Part shown: piece by piece, positions 9,025 through 17,971 of the stretch | How positions within the stretch are numbered: the stretch's first letter is position 1 | Layout of the letters: each line of letters starts with the position of its first letter | Assembly: GCF_947331465.1 (NCBI RefSeq) | Contig: NZ_CAMZOK010000003.1 | Span: 124,001 to 188,000, forward strand | Source: Shimia sp. Alg240-R146 | GTDB lineage: Bacteria > Pseudomonadota > Alphaproteobacteria > Rhodobacterales > Rhodobacteraceae | Direction: 5' to 3' | Length of the DNA: 64,000 nucleotides | Position numbers and translations under genes: made by a program | Notes under the pieces: generated by a model | Told to the model about the DNA's origin: nothing | The model's input: the letters and a program-made list of their open reading frames with translations, nothing else | Databases searched by the model: none

Positions 9025-9278
9025 AGGTCCGGTTTTCCGCGCAACACGTTAACGGCACCCTGCTTTATGGCACCGTCGGCGCCGTGCGCGGCAACCTCGA
9101 CACGGGGGCTGGCAGCGTATCTGACAACGGCGTTGCCTATGGCATCGACGTCGAACGCGCCATCGCCAGCAACTGGACCGTCGGTTTTGAGATCCAGCAA
9201 AGCGAGTACAGCAACATCAATGGCGGCAGCAATTTGAAAGACACAGCCGCCACGTTGCGTGTGAACTCCCGCTTCTGA
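9025..9278 (+). pseudogene. C-terminal fragment of an outer-membrane beta-barrel protein
   Basis: From the end of lipB, one frame stays open through GTLLYGTVGAVRGNL... and ends in ATLRVNSRF, with alternating polar/apolar strands and a terminal Phe, the hallmark of outer-membrane beta-barrels. Only about 75 barrel residues remain, with no signal peptide and no start codon before a GTG at 9084. It is best read as the 3' remnant of a porin or OmpA-barrel-type gene, left after a deletion next to lipB. A complete terminator still follows it (9311-9335). Confidence 0.6.
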
Positions 9279-9310
9279 ACGAACCAAAACCCGGGCGGAA
9301 CGATCCAGGG

Positions 9311-9335
9311 GCGCCTCTTTCAGGCGCTCTTTTTT
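9311..9335 (+). terminator. Rho-independent terminator
   Basis: Stem GCGCCT/AGGCGC with loop CTTTC, followed by a T-rich run. It ends transcription from the lipB region and the barrel fragment. Confidence 0.85.
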
Positions 9336-9477
9336 ATGCTACACTCCGAAAATTCCCTCCGAGGGCGGACAGATTGTCGCCTTCCCAGTTTTTCGCGTTC
9401 CTTCCTGCGTTTGACTGCTAAACTGCGCACCACAGGACCGCGACGAAACATTATTCCAGCTTTAAAAGGTCAGAGAC

Positions 9478-9939
9478 ATGAAATCCGTATTTGCTATCGC
9501 TGCTGCATCACTCGCCCTCTCCGCTCCGGCATTTGCCGAAGGCGACGCTGAGGCCGGCAAAAAAGGCTTCAACAAATGCAAAGCCTGCCACGCCATCGTT
9601 GATGCCGAAGGCAACGTGCTCCTTAAAGGCGGCAAAACCGGTCCCAACCTTTATGGCGTTGTTGGCCGCGTTGCCGGGTCCGAAGACTTCAAATATGGCT
9701 CGGGCCTGAAGGACGCCAACGCTGCCGGCTTTGTCTGGACCGCCGAAGAGATCGTGGCCTATTCGGCTGATCCGAAAAAATGGCTGTCTGGCCAAGGCTT
9801 CGCAGCCAAATCCAAAATGAGCTACAAGCTCAAAAAGGGCGGCGAAGATATCGTTGCATTCCTGATCTCCGTAGGTCCAGAAATGCCAGCCGAAGACGCC
9901 GCATCCGAAGAGACCACCGAAACTACCACTTCGGACTAA
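9478..9939 (+). CDS. cycA: soluble c-type cytochrome (c2/c550 type)
   Basis: A 153-residue periplasmic cytochrome with a Sec signal peptide ending AFA-EG (residues 1-20), one heme motif CKACH (Cys34, Cys37, His38) and Met114 in KSKMSYKL as the likely sixth iron ligand. An acidic, Thr-rich tail follows (EDAASEETTETTTSD). It carries electrons between the bc1 complex and oxidases or denitrification enzymes. The symbol follows Rhodobacterales naming by resemblance. The gene is monocistronic and has its own terminator. Confidence 0.9.
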   Translation: MKSVFAIAAASLALSAPAFAEGDAEAGKKGFNKCKACHAIVDAEGNVLLKGGKTGPNLYGVVGRVAGSEDFKYGSGLKDANAAGFVWTAEEIVAYSADPKKWLSGQGFAAKSKMSYKLKKGGEDIVAFLISVGPEMPAEDAASEETTETTTSD

Positions 9940-9970
9940 GTCCCGGCTTCCGTCACCCACATCATTACCG

Positions 9971-10005
9971 CGCCCATCTCAATATCTCTGAGGTGGGCGT
10001 TTTTC
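9971..10005 (+). terminator. Rho-independent terminator of the cytochrome c gene
   Basis: Stem CGCCCATCTC/GAGGTGGGCG (one G-U pair), loop of nine bases, then TTTTT. Confidence 0.88.
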
Positions 10006-10062
10006 GTTTTCGGGATGGGGTCAGCGCGCTAGTCTCACCGCTATCAAGCAAGGATCAAGACC

Positions 10063-10557
10063 ATGATCACAACGCCACGACTCAAACTCCGCCGCGCCCA
10101 GGCCGGTGACCTTGACGATCTGCACCGCATTTTGTCCAACCCCGACGCGATGCGCTATTGGGACACCCTGCCTCATGTCGATAAAGCACAGACCAAGGCG
10201 TTTCTGGATGCCACCATCCACGCACCACCCGATCAAAGCGATGATTTTATGCTTGAACATCAGGGGCGGGTAATCGGCAAGGCGGGATGCTGGAGAATTC
10301 CGGAAATCGGCATCATCCTGCATCCCGACTATTGGGGCAAAGGTCTCGCAAGCGAGGCCCTGTCTGCCGCTATTCTCCACGTCTTTGACACTCTGCCCGT
10401 GGAAAGCCTTACCGCTGACGTTGATCCAAGAAACACTGCATCTTTGACATTGCTCAACCGCTTTGGGTTTGTCGAAACCGGCCGTGCTGAAAAGACGGTC
10501 CTTCTTGGCAACGAATGGTGTGACAGCGTCTATCTCGAACTGCGCCGCCCGTCATAA
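10063..10557 (+). CDS. GNAT family N-acetyltransferase (RimJ/RimL type)
   Basis: A 164-residue acetyltransferase beginning ITTPRLKLRRAQAGDLDDL, as in RimJ/RimL-like proteins. The acetyl-CoA loop is near HPDYWGKGLASEAL and the C-terminal ASLTLLNRFGFVETGR motif is present. It transfers an acetyl group to an amine of a protein or small molecule; the substrate is not evident. It stands alone between the cytochrome gene and a convergent minus-strand gene. Confidence 0.88.
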   Translation: MITTPRLKLRRAQAGDLDDLHRILSNPDAMRYWDTLPHVDKAQTKAFLDATIHAPPDQSDDFMLEHQGRVIGKAGCWRIPEIGIILHPDYWGKGLASEALSAAILHVFDTLPVESLTADVDPRNTASLTLLNRFGFVETGRAEKTVLLGNEWCDSVYLELRRPS

Positions 10558-10581
10558 CCCCACGCCGCCGCGCTCGCACAT

Positions 10582-11439
10582 TCACCCATCTCGTTTGTCC
10601 AAAGCCTCGCCTCGCATCATCCCCATCAACTCCGTGCCGGGCATCGCGTCTTGCGAATACCCAAAGGTACCCTGCCCCAAAACCTCGGCAGCAGCCTTCT
10701 GCAACGCACCATATGCAGCCCGCGCCATCGACCCGCCCACGCTGATCCGCGCCACACCTGCCTCTTGCAGCTCGGTCACCGAATACAACGGCGCGCGCAG
10801 TCCCATCACAACGTTCACCGGCTTTTCAACTTCAGCACAAACCGTCCTGATCGCATCCAGATCGGGCAACGCCGGTGCATAAAGAACATCCGCACCCGCC
10901 TCACCGTAAGCCTGCAATCGTGCAATCGTGTCCCTCAGATCAGGCCGCCCGACAAGGTAGTTCTCCGACCGCGCCGTCAAAACAAACCCAACCTCCCGCG
11001 CCGCTTCTGCCGCCGCCGCGACACGGTTCGCCGCCTCTGCAATCTCGTAAACGCCGCCGTCCGGCCCGCCGGTCACATCCTCGATTGAGCCCCCCGCCAA
11101 ACCGACGCCAGCCGCCAGTCGCACGGTTTCCGCGCAAACCTCAGGCGCAGGCCCGAAGCCATCCTCAAGGTCTGCCGAGACCGGCACATCAACTGCCGCC
11201 ACAATCGCCGCCGCGTTTTCAAGAATCATCGCCCGCGACACAGCCGCCACCCCGTCCCGGTACCCTGCACTGACCGCACAGCCCGCGCTTGTTGTGGCCA
11301 ACGCCGCGAATCCCATCTGCTCCAGTATCCGCGCCGACCCTGCATCCCATGGGTTGGGCATCACAAAACCCGCGCCCATTTTATGCATTTTGTGGAATCG
11401 GCCCGTTCTGGCCCTCTGCAATTCCGAATTCTCGCCCAT
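10582..11439 (-). CDS. isocitrate lyase/PEP mutase family protein
   Basis: A 285-residue (beta/alpha)8 enzyme of the PEP mutase/isocitrate lyase superfamily, which makes or breaks C-C or P-C bonds next to carboxylates (oxaloacetate lyases, methylisocitrate lyase-like). Visible motifs are [24 protein letters not shown] (metal site), [13 protein letters not shown] and GGSIED. The ATG at 11439 has a strong GGGAGG site; the frame stays open much further upstream, but that region lies across the ctaD promoter and gene. The substrate is unknown. Confidence 0.88.
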   Translation of the reverse strand: MGENSELQRARTGRFHKMHKMGAGFVMPNPWDAGSARILEQMGFAALATTSAGCAVSAGYRDGVAAVSRAMILENAAAIVAAVDVPVSADLEDGFGPAPEVCAETVRLAAGVGLAGGSIEDVTGGPDGGVYEIAEAANRVAAAAEAAREVGFVLTARSENYLVGRPDLRDTIARLQAYGEAGADVLYAPALPDLDAIRTVCAEVEKPVNVVMGLRAPLYSVTELQEAGVARISVGGSMARAAYGALQKAAAEVLGQGTFGYSQDAMPGTELMGMMRGEALDKRDG

Positions 11440-11551
11440 TTCACCCTCCCTGACTGGCTTCCATCCCATCAAATCAGAACAAACAGGAAACAAACACCCC
11501 CTGCGACACCTTGTAAATTGACCGAACCCCGGTGGGGTGCGACACTTTTTT

Positions 11552-11565
11552 TTGATCTGCGTCAA
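11552..11565 (+). promoter_or_regulatory. FnrL-like box upstream of ctaD
   Basis: TTGATCTGCGTCAA matches the FNR/FnrL palindrome TTGAT-N4-(A/G)TCAA with one deviation. It lies 102 bases before the ctaD start, so oxygen-dependent control of the aa3 oxidase is likely. Confidence 0.65.
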
Positions 11566-11667
11566 ATACGGAGATTGCGACTGCGCTCCGTAGTCCCTAA
11601 AAACAGCCCGGAATGGGCGTCGGCAAGAATCCGCGCGCCCCAGAAATGTATCAACAGGAGGCGAGGC

Positions 11668-13347
11668 ATGGCAGACGCAGCCATTCAAGGCCACGAACAT
11701 CATGACGAGCGCAGCTTCTTCACTCGCTGGTTCATGTCCACCAACCACAAAGACATCGGTCTGCTTTATCTGGTCGTGTCGGCACTGGCCGGTTTCATCG
11801 CGGTGTTTTTCACCGTTCTGATGCGCATGGAGCTTATGGAGCCCGGCGTTCAATATATGTGTCTGGAAGGCGCGCGCTTCCTGAGCCTCGGCGCAGGTGA
11901 CGGCCCCTGTACTCCAAACGGCCACCTCTGGAACGTTCTGATCACCTACCACGGTGTGTTGATGATGTTCTTCGTGGTGATCCCTGCGCTGTTCGGCGGC
12001 TTTGGCAACTACTTCATGCCACTGCAAATCGGCGCGCCGGATATGGCCTTCCCTCGCATGAACAACCTGTCGTTCTGGCTCTATGTGGCTGGTACATCGC
12101 TCGGTGTGGCTTCGATGCTTGCGCCAGGCGGCAACGGTCAGTTGGGTTCTGGCGTGGGCTGGGTGCTTTATCCGCCGCTGTCCACGTCCGAAGGCGGCAT
12201 GTCCATGGACCTCGCCATCTTCGCTGTGCACGTCTCTGGTGCCTCGTCGATCTTGGGCGCGATCAACATGATCACCACCTTCCTGAACATGCGCGCACCG
12301 GGCATGACGCTCTTCAAAGTGCCGCTGTTCTCATGGTCGATCTTCGTGACCGCATGGCTGATCCTTCTGGCTCTGCCGGTTTTGGCTGGCGCCATCACCA
12401 TGTTGCTGACCGACCGCAACTTCGGCACAACCTTCTTTGATCCTGCCGGTGGCGGTGACCCGATCCTTTATCAGCACATCCTGTGGTTCTTCGGTCACCC
12501 CGAAGTCTACATCGTGATCCTGCCGGGCTTTGGTATCATCTCGCACGTGATCGCTACCTTCTCGCGCAAGCCTGTCTTTGGTTACCTGCCAATGGTTTGG
12601 GCGATCATCGCGATTGGTGCTCTGGGCTTCGTCGTGTGGGCGCACCACATGTACACCGTTGGCATGTCGCTGACACAGCAGTCCTACTTCATGCTCGCCA
12701 CGATGGTCATTGCGGTCCCGACAGGGGTCAAGATCTTCAGCTGGATCGCCACCATGTGGGGCGGCTCGATCGAGTTCAAAACCCCAATGCTCTGGGCCTT
12801 CGGCTTCCTGTTCCTGTTCACCGCTGGCGGTGTAACCGGCATCGTGCTGTCACAAGCCGCTGTGGACCGCTACTACCACGACACCTACTACGTGGTTGCG
12901 CACTTCCACTACGTGATGAGCTTGGGTGCTGTTTTTGCCATCTTCGCCGGTATCTACTTCTACTTTGGCAAGATGACGGGTCGTCAGTATCCTGAATGGG
13001 CCGGCAAACTGCACTTCTGGACCTTCTTCATCGGTGCAAACCTGACCTTCTTCCCACAGCACTTCTTGGGTCGTCAGGGCATGCCACGCCGCTACATCGA
13101 CTATCCGGAAGCCTTCGCTTACTGGAACAAGATCAGCTCTTATGGCGCGTTCCTGTCCTTTGCATCTTTCGTGTTCTTCTTCGGCATCGTGATCTACTCA
13201 CTGCTGCGCGGCGCGAAAGTGACCGAGAACAACTACTGGAACGAGTATGCGGACACTTTGGAATGGACTCTCCCGAGCCCGCCCCCAGAGCACACCTTTG
13301 AAATCCTGCCAAAGCAGGAAGACTGGGACAAAGGCCACTCGCACTAA
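11668..13347 (+). CDS. ctaD: cytochrome c oxidase subunit I (aa3 type)
   Basis: The 559-residue catalytic subunit of the aa3 terminal oxidase. It holds heme a, heme a3 and CuB in 12 membrane helices, reduces O2 and pumps protons. Visible signatures are STNHKDIG near the N-terminus, the WFFGHPEVY segment (CuB His and the cross-linked Tyr), WAHHMYTVG (paired CuB histidines) and [10 protein letters not shown] (a/a3 heme histidines). The ATG at 11668 has AGGAGG just upstream. Subunits II and III are not adjacent, as is common in Rhodobacterales. Confidence 0.98.
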   Translation: MADAAIQGHEHHDERSFFTRWFMSTNHKDIGLLYLVVSALAGFIAVFFTVLMRMELMEPGVQYMCLEGARFLSLGAGDGPCTPNGHLWNVLITYHGVLMMFFVVIPALFGGFGNYFMPLQIGAPDMAFPRMNNLSFWLYVAGTSLGVASMLAPGGNGQLGSGVGWVLYPPLSTSEGGMSMDLAIFAVHVSGASSILGAINMITTFLNMRAPGMTLFKVPLFSWSIFVTAWLILLALPVLAGAITMLLTDRNFGTTFFDPAGGGDPILYQHILWFFGHPEVYIVILPGFGIISHVIATFSRKPVFGYLPMVWAIIAIGALGFVVWAHHMYTVGMSLTQQSYFMLATMVIAVPTGVKIFSWIATMWGGSIEFKTPMLWAFGFLFLFTAGGVTGIVLSQAAVDRYYHDTYYVVAHFHYVMSLGAVFAIFAGIYFYFGKMTGRQYPEWAGKLHFWTFFIGANLTFFPQHFLGRQGMPRRYIDYPEAFAYWNKISSYGAFLSFASFVFFFGIVIYSLLRGAKVTENNYWNEYADTLEWTLPSPPPEHTFEILPKQEDWDKGHSH

Positions 13348-13373
13348 AGAGCGGTCTCATACCAAAATCAAAG

Positions 13374-13410
13374 AGGCCCCGGAGCATCACCGCCCCGGGG
13401 CCTTTTCTTT
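13374..13410 (+). terminator. Rho-independent terminator of ctaD
   Basis: AGGCCCCGG pairs with CCGGGGCCT around a 12-base loop, followed by TTTCTTTT. Confidence 0.88.
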
Positions 13411-13427
13411 TCCAACTCTGTGCCGTC

Positions 13428-14051
13428 ATGCCTGATTTCGCCAAGATCAAAGCCTCAACCAACACTGTCTATGACCGACAGGCCACCACCTGGGACGCCA
13501 ATCGCAACAAAGACTTGCACGAACGCCCATGGATCGACCGGCTGTTGGCCGGCCTGCCCACTCCCGCCCGCTTGCTTGATCTCGGCTGCGGCTCCGCCCG
13601 CCCGATCGGCCAATATATCGCAAACCTTGGGCATCACCTCACAGGCATCGACGCCAGCCCCACCATGATTGCACTGGCCCGGAAAAATGTGCCCACCGCC
13701 AACTTCCATCAAATGGACCTAACAGCGCTCAGCCTCACAGGCACCTTCGACGCCGTGCTCAGCTGGGACGGTACATTCCACCTTTCTGTCGCAGAACAAC
13801 GCGCCCTTCTCCCTCAGCTTGCCGGCCTGACCGCCCCCAAGGGAAACCTGCTCCTGACCATCGGACACGGCGAAGGCGAGGTCACCGGCACTGTGGCAGG
13901 CGAAACCGTCTACCACGCCTCTCTACACCCGGCCGAATACATCCAAACACTGACCCGACTCGGCTTTGAATCCGTAACCTACACAGCCGACGACCCAACG
14001 ACGTACGGCCACCACATCCTGCTCGCCACCAACAAGACAACTGCCACATGA
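13428..14051 (+). CDS. class I SAM-dependent methyltransferase
   Basis: A 207-residue Rossmann-fold methyltransferase with the SAM-binding motif LLDLGCGSARPIG (about 47-59), the acidic GIDAS motif that contacts the ribose, and a later FDAVLSWDGTFHL motif. The substrate is unknown; the family includes small-molecule and lipid methyltransferases. It starts about 18 bases after the ctaD terminator and is probably transcribed separately. Confidence 0.88.
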   Translation: MPDFAKIKASTNTVYDRQATTWDANRNKDLHERPWIDRLLAGLPTPARLLDLGCGSARPIGQYIANLGHHLTGIDASPTMIALARKNVPTANFHQMDLTALSLTGTFDAVLSWDGTFHLSVAEQRALLPQLAGLTAPKGNLLLTIGHGEGEVTGTVAGETVYHASLHPAEYIQTLTRLGFESVTYTADDPTTYGHHILLATNKTTAT

Positions 14052-14077
14052 CACCCGCCCCCTCTTCCTTTTGCCAC

Positions 14078-14132
14078 AAGTATCCCGGGGTGAATTGCCT
14101 ACTGGGCAAGAGGGGCCGGCCCCTTCCCGCCG
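14078..14132 (+). repeat. Rhodobacteraceae-type intergenic element, copy 1
   Basis: TTTGCCACAAGTATCCCGGG followed by a G/C-rich palindromic part (GGGGCCGGCCCC). It resembles the element at 18881-18940, and similar 'TTGCCAnAAnTATCCnGGGG' stretches occur next to many genes in this family of bacteria. Its function is unknown; it lies between two genes. Confidence 0.5.
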
Positions 14133-14145
14133 AAAGATCCGCCTG

Positions 14146-14634
14146 ATGCCGCACCGCTGGACAGACACGCCCACGCCCGACAAACCGGTCCTAATCCTCT
14201 GGCCGCACCGCTCGTTGCCCCGTCGCGGCTTTGCAGCGATGATCCTCTTCGCCTTCACGATGGGCACCATCCCGCTCTACGGGCTTCTGGGCACCATCTT
14301 CTTCTGGACCATCCTGCCGTTCATCCTTGCGATGGTGGCCGCTCTTTGGTGGGGCTTGGAACGCTCCTACAAAGACGGCGACATAATCGAAGAACTCCGC
14401 CTGACGGGTGACACCTTGCACCTCATCCACAGCCCAGCAAAAGGCGCGCCCAAAAGCTGGGACTGCAACGTCTATTGGGTGCGCGTTGACATGCATGTCT
14501 CCGGCGGCCCCGTGCCTCACTACGTCACACTTTCCGGAAATGGCCGCACCGTAGAAATTGGCGCCTTCCTGTCAGAAGACGAACGCAAACTGCTTTTCAC
14601 AGAACTCACCGACTTTCTAAAACGCACCGCCTGA
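14146..14634 (+). CDS. DUF2244 family membrane protein
   Basis: A protein of about 162 residues from the ATG at 14146, which falls where family members begin (MPHRWTDTPTPDKP). Upstream in-frame codons lie in the intergenic element. It has two central membrane helices (about 32-75, FAAMILFAFTMGTIPLY and FFWTILPFILAMVAAL), then a soluble beta-rich tail. DUF2244 proteins are often found near cytochrome oxidase genes in alphaproteobacteria, which fits the proximity to ctaD, but no function is established. Confidence 0.82.
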   Translation: MPHRWTDTPTPDKPVLILWPHRSLPRRGFAAMILFAFTMGTIPLYGLLGTIFFWTILPFILAMVAALWWGLERSYKDGDIIEELRLTGDTLHLIHSPAKGAPKSWDCNVYWVRVDMHVSGGPVPHYVTLSGNGRTVEIGAFLSEDERKLLFTELTDFLKRTA

Positions 14635-14739
14635 GCAACCCGACATTTCTGCCGCCACGTCGCTGCCGACGATTTTCTCCGCAATCTGGCGCCACACCGC
14701 TAGGCTGTCCCTGAGGACCGGTCATTCACGGAGGACACC

Positions 14740-15051
14740 ATGCCCGTTTCAATGCAAGTACTTTACCCAGTTGCCGAAGGCACCACCTTTGATCACGACT
14801 ACTACGCGACAACCCATATGGGCCTCGTGGCCGAACACATGGGCCCGCACATCACCTCTGCTCAGGCCAGCAAAGGCCTCGGCGGCGGCGGCCCCGACGT
14901 GCCAGCACCCTACCATGTCATCGCGACGATCGTTTTCCCGGATCAACCCTCAATGGATGCGGCCATGGCAGCTTCCGGCCCAGTGATGGCGGACGTGCCA
15001 AACTTCACAAACATCCGCCCCACAGTGATGATCGGTGAAGTGCTCGGCTGA
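14740..15051 (+). CDS. EthD family reductase-like protein
   Basis: A 103-residue ferredoxin-like alpha/beta barrel protein of the EthD family. It has the typical VLYPVAEGTTFDHDYYATTHM start, the histidine in the THM motif and the closing TVMIGEVLG. EthD proteins are small dimeric proteins linked to oxidative degradation in some actinobacteria; the role of stand-alone copies is unknown. It is preceded by GGAGGA and appears monocistronic. Confidence 0.85.
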   Translation: MPVSMQVLYPVAEGTTFDHDYYATTHMGLVAEHMGPHITSAQASKGLGGGGPDVPAPYHVIATIVFPDQPSMDAAMAASGPVMADVPNFTNIRPTVMIGEVLG

Positions 15052-15113
15052 TCAATACGGGAACGACATGCCCGTCCCCACGCCAAACTCACATCCGAGC
15101 ATTGAGGGGCGGA

Positions 15114-15932
15114 CTACTCCGGATCTGTAGGCACAATCCGCTGATAGAGATGCCACGTGGTATGACCCAGAACGGGCAACGTTACGACCAGCCCCAAAAA
15201 TGCCGGCACGAGCGAAAGCAAAATGGTCAGCGATACAATCGCTGCCCAACACAGCATGATCACAGGATTTTCCGTAACCGCACGCACCGATGTGATCATG
15301 GCGGACACAAAATCGATCTGTCGATCAAGCAGCATCGGCATGGCAACGACTGTCACCGAAAACAGCGCCGCCGATAAGAAAGCCCCCGCACAAGTGCCGA
15401 TGGCAAGGAAAGTCCACCCTTCCGGCGTGAAAAAGACGGCCGTTACAAACCCGTCAAAGCCCGAGAACGACACATCTTTGAGGATGATCGCCAGCCACAA
15501 CCGTATCTGGTAAATCCACACCCAAAATACGAACAAAGTGACAAAAGCCATCCAGCCCAACTCTCGTTTGCGCTGATTGGCCATCACGGTGAGGATATCT
15601 GTCCAGCCGAAAGACTCGCCCGCTTGCATGCGGCGCGACATCTCATAGAGGCCTGCCGCCGCAAATGGCGCCACCAATGGAAAGCCGACGATGGCCGGAA
15701 TGATCATCCATATCTGCCCAAGCCACAGCAGGCTCCAGACAAACAGCAATCCGAATACCGCATAGAAGAGGCCAAAAAAGCCGCTCATGATCGGACGCGC
15801 CAGAAAATCTGCCACACCAGCCCTAAGAGCAAAAGCAATATCGCTGGCGCTCACCTGACCAACCTGCGGCAATGCCGGTGGCGCGGGCGTCTCTGTTGCG
15901 GCGGTCTCGGAGTTCTCGGGTTTGGATGTCAT
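15114..15932 (-). CDS. DUF2189 family integral membrane protein
   Basis: A 272-residue protein with a Pro/Thr/Glu-rich cytoplasmic N-terminus (1-28) and about six membrane helices. The GFFGLFYAVFGLLF, PLVAPFAAAGLYEMSRR and WTDIL segments match DUF2189. The function is unknown. It has GGAGG before the ATG and stands alone between convergent and divergent neighbours. Confidence 0.82.
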   Translation of the reverse strand: MTSKPENSETAATETPAPPALPQVGQVSASDIAFALRAGVADFLARPIMSGFFGLFYAVFGLLFVWSLLWLGQIWMIIPAIVGFPLVAPFAAAGLYEMSRRMQAGESFGWTDILTVMANQRKRELGWMAFVTLFVFWVWIYQIRLWLAIILKDVSFSGFDGFVTAVFFTPEGWTFLAIGTCAGAFLSAALFSVTVVAMPMLLDRQIDFVSAMITSVRAVTENPVIMLCWAAIVSLTILLSLVPAFLGLVVTLPVLGHTTWHLYQRIVPTDPE

Positions 15933-16073
15933 GGGCGCACCTCCTTGCAGATCGCGCCGCCGGTTGCGCTTGCCAACAAACGCTGCGGTTACGACGCCAC
16001 TCTCCTCAGCTCAAAGGGTGCGCTGACAAGGGTTCAAGAGCAAGCCCGTCGTGTAAGTAAGCGCGCACAAAAG

Positions 16074-16097
16074 AAGGGGCACCGTTTGGCGCCCCTT
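16074..16097 (-). terminator. Rho-independent terminator of the Mrp gene
   Basis: On the minus strand, AAGGGGCGCC pairs with GGTGCCCCTT around loop AAAC, followed by CTTTTG. It lies just after the Mrp stop codon. Confidence 0.8.
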
Positions 16098-16119
16098 TTC
16101 TGTGTTCTGCTACCAGTGC

Positions 16120-17214
16120 TTAGGCCATGCCGCCACGCACCAGCCCGTCAGCAATCCGCGCATAGGCCTGCGCCATCTCACTGTCGCCTGCAGCAATCGG
16201 TGTGCCACCGTCACCTGCCAGCCGAGTGTCCAGATCAATCGGCAAGGCACCCAGCAACGGCACACCCAGCTTCTCGGCCTCGGCAGCCACTCCGCCATGG
16301 CCAAAGATATGGGATTCATGTCCACACTTCGGGCAATGGAACAGGCTCATGTTTTCAATCAGCCCCAGCACCGGCGTTTTAAGCTGATCAAACATGCCCA
16401 ACGCCTTTCGCGCATCCAAAAGCGCCACATCTTGCGGGGTGCTGACAACGATCGCGCCGGTCAGTTCTGTCTTCTGACACAGCGTCAATTGCACGTCGCC
16501 GGTGCCCGGTGGCAGATCCACGATCAACACGTCCAGATCGCCCCACTGCACTTGCGTCAGCATCTGCTGCAACGCGCCCATAAGCATTGGCCCACGCCAC
16601 ACCACGGGTTTGTCTTCCTCCAACATAAAGCCAAGCGACATGATCGTTACGCCATGAGCATGTAAAGGAATGATGGTTTTGCCGTCTGGACTAGCAGGGC
16701 GTTTGTTCACCCCCATCATGCGCGGCTGGCTTGGGCCATAAATATCCGCATCCAACAGTCCGACTTTGCGACCCTGCTTGGCCAAGGCCACCGCAAGATT
16801 TGACGACACTGTCGATTTGCCCACGCCACCTTTGCCAGACCCAACCGCCAGAATGCGATCCACACCGGCTACCTTCATCGGACCAGCTTGCGGCTTAGGA
16901 TGCCCGCCAATTTTCAGACTCGGCGGCGCAGCAGCAGGCGCCGCAGCAGGCGCTGCCTGCCCGCCGGAATGTGCAGTCAACACCACCGACACCTCACTGA
17001 CGCCGTCCATTGATGCCACCAAATCCTCCGCCGCCTGACGCAACGGTCCCATTTTCTGCGCGATCTCTGCGTTTGGCGCCTCGATCACAAATCGCACCAC
17101 ACCTTCCGTCACGGAAAGCGCCCGCACAAAATCATGCGACACAAGATCGCCACCATCCGGCAGAGAGATCCGACGTAACGTCGCAAGCACTGACTCTTTT
17201 GTTACCGCCACCAT
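16120..17214 (-). CDS. apbC: Mrp/ApbC-type iron-sulfur cluster carrier ATPase
   Basis: A protein of about 364 residues that carries and delivers [4Fe-4S] clusters in the cytoplasm. The N-terminal MIP18/DUF59 domain (about 5-80) joins through an Ala/Pro-rich linker (84-112) to the ParA/MinD-like ATPase with the deviant Walker A SGKGGVGKST (126-135). The C-terminal HCPKCG motif holds the CxxC that binds the bridging cluster. The ATG at 17214 has GAGG four bases upstream; in-frame codons up to 17259 lack a ribosome site. It is divergent from the DUF1127 gene. Confidence 0.95.
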   Translation of the reverse strand: MVAVTKESVLATLRRISLPDGGDLVSHDFVRALSVTEGVVRFVIEAPNAEIAQKMGPLRQAAEDLVASMDGVSEVSVVLTAHSGGQAAPAAAPAAAPPSLKIGGHPKPQAGPMKVAGVDRILAVGSGKGGVGKSTVSSNLAVALAKQGRKVGLLDADIYGPSQPRMMGVNKRPASPDGKTIIPLHAHGVTIMSLGFMLEEDKPVVWRGPMLMGALQQMLTQVQWGDLDVLIVDLPPGTGDVQLTLCQKTELTGAIVVSTPQDVALLDARKALGMFDQLKTPVLGLIENMSLFHCPKCGHESHIFGHGGVAAEAEKLGVPLLGALPIDLDTRLAGDGGTPIAAGDSEMAQAYARIADGLVRGGMA

Positions 17215-17460
17215 TTTCCTCACTTTCTGCATTGCAGCATACTTTTTAGGCACGCTCACTTTTACAATTTCTTCACAAATAGGCCTTTGTTTTCCGTATC
17301 TTGCCTAAATTGCTGCCTTTTCCAAGGTGACGCTACGTTCGTATTCCACTGACGCATAGCTGCTTTGCACAGCCGGGTATTGTGCACCTGCAGCAACACC
17401 CTATATCACCATCATCAAGACGAAACGAAACGAACACCGCACGATGCTCGAGGTATCAAG

Positions 17461-17679
17461 ATGGCATATGTAACAAACACAAACACCGTGGCAACCGCCA
17501 CCGAAGCCCGCGGCCTCTCGGTTCTGTTTTCGAACCTCGCAGAGAAATGGCGCCAATACCGCGTTTACCGCGAAACATACTCCGAGCTGATGGACCTGTC
17601 TGATCGCGATCTCGCTGATCTGGGCCTGAACCGCTCGATGATCCGCCGCCTGGCCATCGAGGCCAGCCGCGAGCACTAA
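17461..17679 (+). CDS. ccaF1: DUF1127 protein, CcaF1-like
   Basis: A 72-residue basic protein with an N-terminal Thr/Ala-rich part and the C-terminal DUF1127 motif (LSDRDLADLGLNRSMIRRLA, 46-65). In Rhodobacter sphaeroides the DUF1127 protein CcaF1 is encoded directly upstream of, and co-transcribed with, the CcsR1-4 sRNAs, and acts as a small RNA-binding protein that influences RNA maturation. The same order occurs here, with the hairpin array starting nine bases after the stop. The symbol is assigned by this synteny. In Rhodobacter the locus depends on the RpoHI/RpoHII stress sigma factors; I could not place that promoter securely in the 246 bases before the gene. Confidence 0.88.
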   Translation: MAYVTNTNTVATATEARGLSVLFSNLAEKWRQYRVYRETYSELMDLSDRDLADLGLNRSMIRRLAIEASREH

Positions 17680-17687
17680 AAATTTCG

Positions 17688-17755
17688 GGAAGCCGCTCCT
17701 CCCTCAGGCTTTCCAATTCAGCGATGGTGTCTCTCCTCCTCCCTGACATCATCGC
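17688..17755 (+). ncRNA. CcsR-like sRNA, unit 1 of 4
   Basis: Two hairpins. The first (17688-17714) has stem GGAAGCC/GGCTTTCC with loop GCTCCTCCCTCA, the most diverged loop of the array. The second (17721-17755) has stem GCGATGGTGT/ACATCATCGC with the standard 15-base loop CTCTCCTCCTCCCTG. The loop contains CCTCC(T), the same sequence as the 16S rRNA anti-Shine-Dalgarno. The boundaries given are the hairpin edges; true ends after processing are unknown. Confidence 0.85.
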
Positions 17756-17786
17756 AAGAACATCGGGCCCAAAGGCCCAACGGAAT

Positions 17787-17862
17787 CAAGGTCTCCTCTC
17801 CTCCTCCCTGGAGATCTTGTGACTAGAGCGACGGCACCTCTCCTCCTCCCTGGTGTCGTCGC
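17787..17862 (+). ncRNA. CcsR-like sRNA, unit 2 of 4
   Basis: Hairpin A (17787-17819) has stem CAAGGTCTC/GAGATCTTG; hairpin B (17828-17862) has stem GCGACGGCAC/GTGTCGTCGC. Both carry the identical loop CTCTCCTCCTCCCTG. A short GGGCC/GGCCC hairpin (17765-17778) precedes the unit and recurs before units 3 and 4, possibly as an RNase processing spacer. Confidence 0.9.
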
Positions 17863-17895
17863 ACCAGAACATCGGGCCACATGGCCCAACGGGAT

Positions 17896-17971
17896 CAAGG
17901 GTTCCTCTCCTCCTCCCTGGAACCTTTGAGACTAGAGCGACGGCGCCTCTCCTCCTCCCTGGCGTCGTCGC
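17896..17971 (+). ncRNA. CcsR-like sRNA, unit 3 of 4
   Basis: Hairpin A (17896-17928) has stem CAAGGGTTC/GAACCTTTG; hairpin B (17937-17971) has stem GCGACGGCGC/GCGTCGTCGC. Both have loop CTCTCCTCCTCCCTG. The spacing to unit 2 is 109 bases. Stem bases differ from unit 2 on both sides in a compensating way, while the loop is unchanged. Confidence 0.9.

Noticed and set aside
10582-12231. 549-residue minus-strand frame extending the PEP mutase-like gene
   Set aside because: The part beyond 11439 is antisense to ctaD and its promoter. A strong ribosome site marks the start at 11439.
15624-16382. 252-residue plus-strand frame across two minus-strand genes
   Set aside because: It overlaps the DUF2189 and Mrp genes and the Mrp terminator, and has no coherent protein pattern.
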